Source of the DNA: JBHJHK01 sp050330975
GTDB lineage: Bacteria > Pseudomonadota > Gammaproteobacteria > Competibacterales > Competibacteraceae
Direction of reading: 5' to 3'
Assembly (NCBI GenBank): GCA_050330975.1
Contig: JBHJHK010000328.1
Span: forward strand, 1 to 30,590
DNA: 30,590 nt
The translations under genes were made by a program, and so were the position numbers. The notes under the pieces were generated by a model. That model was not told the origin of the DNA, did not search any database, and saw only the letters and a list, made by a program, of their open reading frames with translations. Shown one piece after another: positions 1-6,351 of this stretch (position 1 is its first letter; each line of letters starts with the position of its first letter).

Positions 1-33
1 GCCCTACATCCTGGCCGTGGTGCTTTCGGGGGG

Positions 34-312
34 TCAATGGGGGGCGACGTCAAAGAGTCGATTTATGCCCCTGGTGGCGCCAAACCCCAGGCGGTGGGCC
101 GCCAGACAGATGAGGGGCAACGCCAGGGTCTCGCGGTTCAACTCGGCGTTGGCCACGGCGATAAAGATGGCGCTGGGCAGGGCCACCCAGAGGATCAACC
201 CCTTCACCGCGTGGCGATCCCGGGCTTGATCCAGGGGTTTTTGCAACCCCACCCCCAAAGCGATGAGGCCCGAATAAGTGAGGATCAAATAGAGGTCGTC
301 AAGGGCAATCAC
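34..312 (-). CDS. small integral membrane protein of unknown function
   Basis: The 92-residue product is very hydrophobic, with about three membrane segments: near residues 5-22 (around YLILTYSGLIALGVG), 36-56 (around LILWVALPSAIFIAVA) and 65-80. I do not recognise the family. The start is taken as GTG at 312 because an AGGAG ribosome-binding site lies 8 nt upstream and overlaps the stop codon of the preceding gene; the gap to that gene is 11 nt. It is therefore probably the third gene of the minus-strand operon with the two cobalamin-mutase subunits and probably co-translated. A link to the mutase (for example substrate, product or cobalamin handling in the membrane) is inference from position only. 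Confidence 0.6.
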   Translation of the reverse strand: MIALDDLYLILTYSGLIALGVGLQKPLDQARDRHAVKGLILWVALPSAIFIAVANAELNRETLALPLICLAAHRLGFGATRGINRLFDVAPH

Positions 313-323
313 AGGGCGAGCTC

Positions 324-809
324 CTAGACGGTGGCGGCGGGAGCCAGGCCGCCGTCGGCGACGGGCGCCAAGAACCGGCCTCCGGGACCCCTCTCCGCCA
401 AAAAGCGGTCGAATCGGTGCCAGGCGTCCTCGCCGATGAACACCTGGGCGGCGCTGTCGTCTTCGATGGCTCGGGCAGCCCCTTGGGCCTTGTCGGGCTC
501 GGTGGTCAACAACCCCCCCACGGCGATGGGAGCCAGGTGCTGGATCTGGTATTGAAACAACACGTCCAATACCTTGGGCACCGACAAGGCCCCATGGCCG
601 TTGACGGTGCTGATCACCACCAAAGCCGGGCGGCGATCGCGAATGGTTTCGGCCAACAACTCGGCGGGGGTACAAGCCCCCAAGTTCAATACCCCATAGC
701 CCCGCTCCTCCAGCTTGAGCTGCACGCCCAGCAGGTTCCACACGTGGCTGTCGTCGGGAGTCGTGGCCACCACGGCCAAGGGTGCCGGGGTCACGGCACA
801 AGGAGACAT
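324..809 (-). CDS. cobalamin-binding subunit of a glutamate-mutase-type enzyme (SanU/NikU-like)
   Basis: The 161-residue product has the layout of the small B12-binding subunit of glutamate mutase (GlmS/MutS). The His that displaces dimethylbenzimidazole is in DSH at residues 20-22. A second motif, STVNGHG, replaces the usual SxLxGQG, and a VGG sits in the third motif. The canonical DxHxxG reads DSHVWN here, so the Gly is Asn; the DSHxWNL form together with NGHG is, as I recall, typical of the SanU/NikU group found next to SanV in nikkomycin-type clusters. It should bind adenosylcobalamin and pair with the catalytic subunit encoded immediately upstream (17 nt gap). The start is ATG at 809; an in-frame GTG at 821 with a GAAGAGG about 10 nt upstream is a real alternative. 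The exact substrate is unknown. Confidence 0.8.
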   Translation of the reverse strand: MSPCAVTPAPLAVVATTPDDSHVWNLLGVQLKLEERGYGVLNLGACTPAELLAETIRDRRPALVVISTVNGHGALSVPKVLDVLFQYQIQHLAPIAVGGLLTTEPDKAQGAARAIEDDSAAQVFIGEDAWHRFDRFLAERGPGGRFLAPVADGGLAPAATV

Positions 810-826
810 TATCTTGGTCACGGTCT

Positions 827-2281
827 TCAGGCCTCTTCGGCGACGGGGAGGTCGTAGCGGGCTTGGTTGTACTGGAGCACGCGATGGAACTTCTCGGCGG
901 TCATGGCTGCCGTGGTGACCAAATGCTCGGAGCGGGGCTCCACGGGCATGGTGCCGGTGTCGGTCCACAGCACGGCACCGCTCGCCAAGTCGACGGTGGT
1001 CCGCGCCCAGTTGGCGTTGTCGGGGTGGGTGCAGTAGGGCACGTCGAGGAGCCCCTTGGCAAAGGCGGCCACTAGGGCCTGGCCCACGTCGGCGTGGAGG
1101 GCTAGGGTGCCCTCGATGAGTTGCTCGGCCTCGGATTCGATGGCGTCGCACCACGCCCTGGCCTCGGCCTCGAACTGCGCCGAGGGCAATCCCCGGCGAG
1201 CCGCCTCGTCGGCGGCGTGGCGGCAACACGCGAGGGCCTGGACGTTTTGCTCGAAGGTGGGAATGCCGGCGGCGTCGGCTGCGGTTTTGACGATCAACCG
1301 CTGGGCGTTGCCCCATTGGGCTATCCGCGCCCCGGCTTCGATGAGGGCTTGGGCGCCCGAGGGCGTCTTGGGAAACAGCCCCATGAAGTCGTAGAACACC
1401 ACGTGCCAGGCGACGTCGTCGAGGCGCCGGTTGGCGATGCGCGCCAGGGCCCACAGCGCCCCGACGTCTTGGGCGTCACAAGAGCCCTGGGCCAGGGACA
1501 GGGACACGCTGACAAGTCCCCGCTGACGGCTGAACAGCGCCTCCAAACAGGCGATGGCCACCAACAGAGACGGCGGCGCCAGCTGGCCCAACATACAGCC
1601 GCCAAAGCTCTCCAGGTGGGTTTCCACCCCGGTGCGCTCGCCGTGGCGGGCCCAAAAGGCGATGGCCTCCCCCCAGGCTTGGACCGTCTCGGCCAAGGGC
1701 GCCCGGGAGTAGGGCAGATTGTAGCTCACCGGCCCCCCTTCAGTGGCGTCGAGCCCCAAGGCCGCCGCCGCTTGGAACACCGTGAGGGGCCGCGCCGAAC
1801 CGTGGCGCACTTGGACGGCAAAGTCCCGATCCCGCACCGCCGCCAGCATGGCCGTGGTGGTGGCAAAATCGTGGGTGGCGATGGGATAGCCGTTGAGGGC
1901 GTCCCCCCGGTCTAGGGCTTGGCGCGCCCCGTCGAGATCCCCCACCCGGGTGTAGGCGTCTACGGTGATGGTGCCGATGCGGGGTGTGATAGACGCCCCT
2001 TTGACCGCCGCCAAGCCGCGATGCATCTGGATGACGTCGGCAAAGCCCATACGGGGTTGGACGATGAGTTGATGGATCACTTCACCGGAGGGAGGGGCTC
2101 TGTCACGGCCATTTGGGGGTAACTTCGGCGGCGTTGCCGTGCGAACCCGTTCGATGTAGCGGTGAAAAGAGACTCCCTCGGCGACACATCCCTCGGGAGG
2201 GGTGGGTTTGAATGCGGCAGGTCGAAGAGAAACCCCCGGGCAGGGGGAACCCCCGGTCAATCCTTCAGCTATCTGTTGCAT
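827..2281 (-). CDS. methylaspartate (glutamate) mutase epsilon-subunit-like protein (SanV/NikV-like)
   Basis: The 484-residue product matches the catalytic TIM-barrel subunit of adenosylcobalamin-dependent glutamate mutase, which interconverts glutamate and 3-methylaspartate by carbon-skeleton rearrangement. The three substrate-carboxylate arginines of GlmE are kept: QPRMG (R77), DAYTR (R112) and RHG (R159). The catalytic Glu is in TEGGP (E181), followed by SYNLPY with two tyrosines (Y187, Y191). The length is close to GlmE (~483). Start ATG 2281 has a GGGAG box 8 nt upstream; a TTG at 2329 would add 16 residues and cross a perfect palindrome, so it is less likely. The partner subunit lies directly downstream. 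Methylaspartate ammonia-lyase and the reactivase MutL are not in the window, so a secondary-metabolite-type rearrangement on a related acid is as likely as glutamate fermentation. Confidence 0.85.
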   Translation of the reverse strand: MQQIAEGLTGGSPCPGVSLRPAAFKPTPPEGCVAEGVSFHRYIERVRTATPPKLPPNGRDRAPPSGEVIHQLIVQPRMGFADVIQMHRGLAAVKGASITPRIGTITVDAYTRVGDLDGARQALDRGDALNGYPIATHDFATTTAMLAAVRDRDFAVQVRHGSARPLTVFQAAAALGLDATEGGPVSYNLPYSRAPLAETVQAWGEAIAFWARHGERTGVETHLESFGGCMLGQLAPPSLLVAIACLEALFSRQRGLVSVSLSLAQGSCDAQDVGALWALARIANRRLDDVAWHVVFYDFMGLFPKTPSGAQALIEAGARIAQWGNAQRLIVKTAADAAGIPTFEQNVQALACCRHAADEAARRGLPSAQFEAEARAWCDAIESEAEQLIEGTLALHADVGQALVAAFAKGLLDVPYCTHPDNANWARTTVDLASGAVLWTDTGTMPVEPRSEHLVTTAAMTAEKFHRVLQYNQARYDLPVAEEA

Positions 2282-2295
2282 AGGTCGGTCTCCCA

Positions 2296-2315
2296 GTGCT
2301 CGATGGATCGAGCAC
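2296..2315 (-). promoter_or_regulatory. perfect 9-bp inverted repeat just upstream of the mutase ribosome-binding site
   Basis: Arms GTGCTCGAT (2296-2304) and ATCGAGCAC (2307-2315) are separated by 2 nt. The element ends 14 nt before the ATG of the mutase gene and abuts its GGGAG box. A second, shorter inverted repeat (GAGGA / TCCTC, about 2333-2349) lies next to it. It could be a repressor operator or a leader hairpin affecting translation. No recognisable B12-box (cobalamin riboswitch) was spotted in this leader. Confidence 0.5.
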
Positions 2316-3319
2316 GGTGTCTGGGCCAAACAGAGGAACGACGGTCCTCCAGGGCGCTTACCTATGGCTTCCTTACCAAGAAAGGCTTACTTAACTGAGG
2401 GATTTAGCCATTGGGCTTTTCTGATCAGTGAAATATGATTTTTGATTTCCAGCAAAACCAACTACCACCAATGGCTCAAACCACTGGCACGCTGCAACAT
2501 TACTCCTTATTAATTTTTTATGTGTGGACTTTTTGGATCCAGGCTGGAGCCGCAAAAAATATAGTCAACACAAAAATTCATGTCAACAGATAAATTCAAA
2601 CAAGAGACGCGGGTTCGCAAAAGCTCAATTTTTTCAAATTTCCGCCACCCATGGAATCGAATGATGAACTGAGCCTGAAGATAGGCTAAAAACTCGGTAA
2701 TATTGTTGGCGATTCACTCCCCATGGCTCCAGTGCTTAGCCTGCTCACACAACCATTTGACTTGTTGCAGGGATTCCAGCTGTACTGGATGGAAGTTCCA
2801 GCGGGGCATACGGCTGAAAAAAAATTCATTCAAACTTCATCTTTTCTTCAAAAAATTTTGCGCTCCAGCATTTTTGATGCGGCGACAAAATCCCTTAGAA
2901 ACCTCTAAAATGGTACCGCAACACCAAAAAAATCAAAAAAAACATAACGATGCAGCATATCAAAAACCATTGGAGCTAAAGCAGGGCAACTCAGCGTCAT
3001 AAAGCAAAAAACCATGGCAATATTATTTTATTGCAGCCCAACAAAATTGATGACTCTTCCCATCAAGTATTGGGAAAGGTGGTGAGCCGCGGGTTTGCCC
3101 CTTGAAGAAACTGGAACATGGGAACCTGCTTCGCCTGGGGGACACCCTAGGGGATGGGGAATCCGACGAAGGCCCCGGGGGCCATGTCGCCCCGAGCAAA
3201 CAAAGCGCCGCCACAGGCCGCCATCCAAGGGGTAAATGGCCTATATCTAGGGGCTGTACCAAAGTGTCATCGACGCGCCCCTCGCGGACTATCAATCCCA
3301 AGCTCAAGAGTCCCAAGCC
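2316..3319. other. intergenic region with AT-rich core, no convincing gene
   Basis: About 1 kb lies between divergent genes. From roughly 2400 to 3050 the DNA is clearly AT-richer than its surroundings, with A/T runs, while 3080-3319 returns to high GC. Open frames of up to ~100 codons exist in both directions, but their composition (poly-Lys or poly-Phe from A runs, low-complexity Pro/Arg) looks non-coding. A 31-codon minus-strand frame (2809 to 2714; reads MPRWNFHPVQLESLQQ at its start) looks more protein-like and could be a remnant or small gene. Two near-identical 17-nt direct repeats beginning GTCAACA lie at 2564-2580 and 2582-2598. Promoters for both flanking genes must lie here; I cannot place them with confidence. 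Confidence 0.6.
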
Positions 3320-5368
3320 ATGGCCAATCACCGCCGAGACCCCCTGTTACAACCCTTTCCCCTCAAACACCTGACCCTGAAAAATCGGCTGATGTCCACG
3401 GGCCACGAGCCGTCCTACGGCGAAGATGGTATGCCCAAGACCCGCTATCGCCGCTACCATGAAGAAAAGGCCAAGGGGGGCATCGCATTGACGGTCATCG
3501 GCGGCTCGGCCATCGTCGCCCCCGACTCCCCCCCGGCCTTTGGCAACCTCCACCTCTACAAAGACGAGATCGTCCCCTGGTTGGCGGAGCTGGCCGATGC
3601 CGTCCACGGCCATGGGGCTGCGGTCATGTGCCAGGTCACCCACATGGGACGGCGCACTAGCCACACCACGGGGGATTGGCTGCCGGTGGTGGCCCCCTCC
3701 AACGTCCGAGAACCGGCCCATCGCGCCTTCCCCAAGGAGGCAGAGGACTGGGATATCCAGCGGTTCGTCCAGGCCTACGGCGACGGCGCCGAGCGCTGTC
3801 GGGCGGCGGGGTTGGACGGCGTGGAGATCAACGCCTACGGCCATTTGCTCGACGCCTTTTGGTCACCGGCCTGGAACCGGCGCCAAGATACCTACGGCGG
3901 TGACCTGGACAACCGGCTGCGGTTTGGCCTGGAGGTGTTGACCGAAGTGCGGCGCCGGGTGGGGCCAGAATTTATCGTCGGGGTGCGGATGGTGGCCGAC
4001 GAGGACCTGGCCAGCGGCCTCGACAAGGCCGAAGGGGTGGAGATCGCCCGCCGTCTGGCGGGGTCGGGGTTGGTGGACTTTATCAACGTCATCCGCGGCC
4101 ACATCGACACCGATGAGGGCCTGTCCCACGTCATTCCCGGTATGGGCACCCCCTCGGCGCCCCATTTGGAATTCGCCGGCGAAGTCAAAGCGGCCACCCA
4201 GGTGGCCACCTTCCACGCCGCCCGCATCAACGACGTGGCCACGGCCCGCTTCGCCGTGGAGAGCGGTCAGTTGGACATGGTGGGCATGACCCGGGCCCAC
4301 ATCGCCGACCCCCATATCGTCGCCAAGATTCAAAGCGGCGCCGAGCACCGCATCCGCCCCTGTGTGGGGGTGGGCTATTGCATCGATCGGATCTACTACG
4401 GCGAGGCGGCGCTGTGCATCCACAACCCAGCCACAGGCAGGGAGGAGACCCTGCCCCACGACATCGACACCCGGGCACCTGAGCCCAAACGGGCCGTGGT
4501 GGTGGGGGCGGGCCCCGCCGGCCTAGAGGCGGCCCGGGTCCTGGCGGCCCGGGGCCACCAGGTGGTGGTGTTAGAGGCCGCCGACCAACCCGGGGGACAG
4601 GTGCGCCTAGCCGCCCAACTACACAGGCGCAAGGAGATCATCGGCATCGTCGATTGGCGCCTAGAGGAGTGTCGCCACCACGGGGTCGACATCCGCTACA
4701 ACTGTTTTGCCAGCGCCGAGGACGTGTTGGCCTTGGACCCCCAGGTGGTAATCATCGCCACGGGGGGTTTGCCCAATACGGGCTTTTTGGCCGAAGGGGA
4801 AGACCTGGTGGCCAGCAGCTGGGCCGTCCTGGCCGGGGAGGTCATGGGCGGGGGGGATGTGTTGCTCTTCGACGACAACGGCGCCCACCCCGGGCCCATG
4901 GCCGCCGTGGCCCTGCTGGAGGCCGGGGCCAACCTAGAGGTCGTCACCCCCGAGCGCAGCTTTGCCCCCGACGTGGGGGGCACCAACTATCCGACCTACG
5001 TCAAAGCCCTCCACCAGGGGGGGGCCAGCTTGACGTTGCTGCGGCGTCTGGTCGCCGTGCGCCCCCAGGGCAACCGGCTCCAAGCCCACCTGTGGAGTGA
5101 GTACGACAAGAGTACCGTGGTCCGGGAAGTGGACAAAGTGGTGGTGGAGCACGGCACAACCCCTCTGGATGAACTCTATTTCGAGCTCAAACCCCAGGCC
5201 CTCAACGGCGGCGAAGTGGACTATGACGCCCTCATGGCGGGACGTCCCCAAGAAACTATCCGCAATCCCAGTGGGGCCTTTGCCCTCTACCGCATCGGCG
5301 ATGCCGTGGCCAGTCGCAACATCCACGCCGCCATCTACGACGCCCTGCGTCTGTGTCAGGCGCTGTAG
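3320..5368 (+). CDS. NADH:flavin oxidoreductase with C-terminal FAD/NAD(P) domain (2,4-dienoyl-CoA reductase / N-methylproline demethylase group)
   Basis: The 682-residue product has an N-terminal old-yellow-enzyme FMN barrel (about 1-340; THMGRR, DGVEINAYGHLLDAFWSPAWNRR in part, FINVIRGH) and a Cys cluster region. A dinucleotide-binding half follows with VVVGAGPAGLEAARVLA (about 394-410) and a second Rossmann unit (about 510-545). The family oxidises N-methyl amines or reduces enoyl thioesters, passing electrons through FMN, a 4Fe-4S cluster and FAD. Length and layout fit. In the Fe-S region only C348, C354 and C366 are present; the position of the second cluster Cys of trimethylamine dehydrogenase is V351. 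The CVGxxYCIDRIY form looks like the group that includes N-methylproline (stachydrine pathway) demethylases, which I infer as the closest relatives. Start ATG 3320 is the only sensible one; its SD (AAGAG) is weak. It stands alone in the window. Confidence 0.85.
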   Translation: MANHRRDPLLQPFPLKHLTLKNRLMSTGHEPSYGEDGMPKTRYRRYHEEKAKGGIALTVIGGSAIVAPDSPPAFGNLHLYKDEIVPWLAELADAVHGHGAAVMCQVTHMGRRTSHTTGDWLPVVAPSNVREPAHRAFPKEAEDWDIQRFVQAYGDGAERCRAAGLDGVEINAYGHLLDAFWSPAWNRRQDTYGGDLDNRLRFGLEVLTEVRRRVGPEFIVGVRMVADEDLASGLDKAEGVEIARRLAGSGLVDFINVIRGHIDTDEGLSHVIPGMGTPSAPHLEFAGEVKAATQVATFHAARINDVATARFAVESGQLDMVGMTRAHIADPHIVAKIQSGAEHRIRPCVGVGYCIDRIYYGEAALCIHNPATGREETLPHDIDTRAPEPKRAVVVGAGPAGLEAARVLAARGHQVVVLEAADQPGGQVRLAAQLHRRKEIIGIVDWRLEECRHHGVDIRYNCFASAEDVLALDPQVVIIATGGLPNTGFLAEGEDLVASSWAVLAGEVMGGGDVLLFDDNGAHPGPMAAVALLEAGANLEVVTPERSFAPDVGGTNYPTYVKALHQGGASLTLLRRLVAVRPQGNRLQAHLWSEYDKSTVVREVDKVVVEHGTTPLDELYFELKPQALNGGEVDYDALMAGRPQETIRNPSGAFALYRIGDAVASRNIHAAIYDALRLCQAL

Positions 5369-5403
5369 CAACCCCACAATTCCCTCGCCCCAGAAAGCCG
5401 CCA

Positions 5404-5421
5404 AGCCCCGTAACCGGGGCT
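5404..5421 (+). other. GC-rich hairpin after the oxidoreductase gene
   Basis: Perfect 7-bp stem AGCCCCG / CGGGGCT with a TAAC loop, 35 nt past the stop codon. No T-run follows, so on its own it is not a classical intrinsic terminator. It may be part of a structured 3' region together with the stem at 5458-5489. Confidence 0.4.
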
Positions 5422-5457
5422 GTGACCAGCGGGTAAAACTCGGCAAACTTTTGTTTC

Positions 5458-5492
5458 ACCGGCATCCGGAAGATCCCTAGAGTGCCGGTTTT
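5458..5492 (+). terminator. possible intrinsic terminator
   Basis: Stem ACCGGCA (5458-5464) / TGCCGGT (5483-5489), with the last T of the stem starting a TTTT run (5489-5492). The 18-nt loop is long, so strength is uncertain. It lies between the flavin oxidoreductase and the surface-protein gene and separates the two transcription units. Further on, CTGTGG (5525-5530) / CCACAG (5543-5548) flanks TTTGATATAAGC, a possible promoter or operator for the next gene. Confidence 0.4.
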
Positions 5493-5655
5493 GGCTGATC
5501 TCTATCACCCTTTCCCCAGGCCATCTGTGGTTTGATATAAGCCCACAGCTTTCCAAGGATCGGGAAGGGTCCACTGGCCGCCCTGGATGGCGTTGCCTCT
5601 CCACAACCCCCACCTAGGGGAGAGTGCTCAACACAGCATCCAGGAGCCAAGTGCC

Positions 5656-6351
5656 ATGAATGATCTTTCCTTGGTTGAGCTCATCGAGGGACTCCAGGAG
5701 GTTTTTCTCCAACCGATCCCAGACGCTGAAGAGCAGCAGCGGTTGGTGGAACGCATCGCCGCCGATGAGCTCACCGTCGGTCAACTGGTGCTGAATTACC
5801 ACCAAAGCGACGCCTTCCAGACCGTGGCGGCCCCGGTGGCCCGTCTTTACCTGGGGGTGTTGGATCGCCGCCCCGACGGGCCCGGCGCTGCTTTTTGGAA
5901 CGCGACTCTCGAGGGACTCATCGCCAGCCAGGGCTTGGCTGGGCTCGGCGACTTGGCCCTGGCCTTTTTGGCCTCGGCGGAGGCGCAAGGGCGCTTTGGC
6001 GGCGACCTCCTCGACCCCGCGGCCCCCGACTACGTCGATGATGAGGCCTTTGTCGATCAGCTATACACCATCATCCTGGGCCGGCCCGGCGATGGCGAAG
6101 GTTTGGCGTTTTGGCGCCAAGAGTTGGTCACCACCTTCGGTGGGCGGCGCGATCTATTGACCATCGCCTTCACTGAATCGGCGGAATACCGCAGCCAGAC
6201 CGAAGGGGAAGTCCAGGGGGCTTTGTTGTACCTGGCGTTGGCGACGGTGGCCAACCCCCCCCCACCGATCCCTATATGCCCAGCGACGGGGATATCGCCG
6301 CCTTTGCCCGGGCCGGCGACAACCTGGGGCCGTTGGTGGACGGGCTCTTGA
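5656..6351 (+). CDS. DUF4214 domain surface protein, N-terminal fragment (frame broken at poly-C tract)
   Basis: The 231-residue reading starts at ATG 5656 with an AGGAG box 9 nt upstream. Residues ~48-118 and ~130-185 look like two DUF4214 units (LYLGVLDRRPDGPGAAFWN; LYTIILGRPGDGEGLAFWR), a helical domain often at the N terminus of large RTX or S-layer-like exported proteins. There is no classical signal peptide, as expected for type I secretion. After residue ~200 (ATVAN) the frame runs through nine C's (6255-6263) and then gives an unnatural Pro-rich tail ending at 6351. The natural continuation (NP[P]TDPYMPSDGDIAAFARAGDNLG) is in frame +3 and belongs to the 6276-11228 frame. With 7 or 10 C's the two would be one protein of about 1850 residues. 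Confidence 0.7.
   Translation: MNDLSLVELIEGLQEVFLQPIPDAEEQQRLVERIAADELTVGQLVLNYHQSDAFQTVAAPVARLYLGVLDRRPDGPGAAFWNATLEGLIASQGLAGLGDLALAFLASAEAQGRFGGDLLDPAAPDYVDDEAFVDQLYTIILGRPGDGEGLAFWRQELVTTFGGRRDLLTIAFTESAEYRSQTEGEVQGALLYLALATVANPPPPIPICPATGISPPLPGPATTWGRWWTGS
6255..6263 (+). other. nine-C homopolymer tract at the frame break
   Basis: The run of nine C's sits exactly where the DUF4214 reading passes from frame 1 to frame 3. Seven or ten C's restore a continuous protein; nine gives a truncated one. This is either slipped-strand phase variation, as known for poly-C or poly-G tracts in bacterial surface genes, or a homopolymer sequencing/assembly error. Confidence 0.65.

Noticed and set aside
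628..635. GCGATCGC (HIP1) as proof of a cyanobacterium
   Set aside because: Only one copy was noticed in 30 kb; HIP1-rich cyanobacteria would show many.
2703..3002. 99-codon plus-strand open frame in the AT-rich gap
   Set aside because: Composition comes from A/T runs (KKNSFK, HQKNQKKHN), there is no SD and no recognisable domain; a chance frame is more likely.
3023..3331. 102-codon minus-strand frame before the flavin oxidoreductase
   Set aside because: Low-complexity Pro/Ser/Arg sequence, it overlaps the start of the real gene and has no SD.
5380..5480. Possible c-di-GMP (GEMM-like) riboswitch
   Set aside because: AAAGCC, a short stem and GCGGGT occur in a suggestive order, but the first stem with GGCAAACC and the conserved GACGCAAAGCC core are missing.
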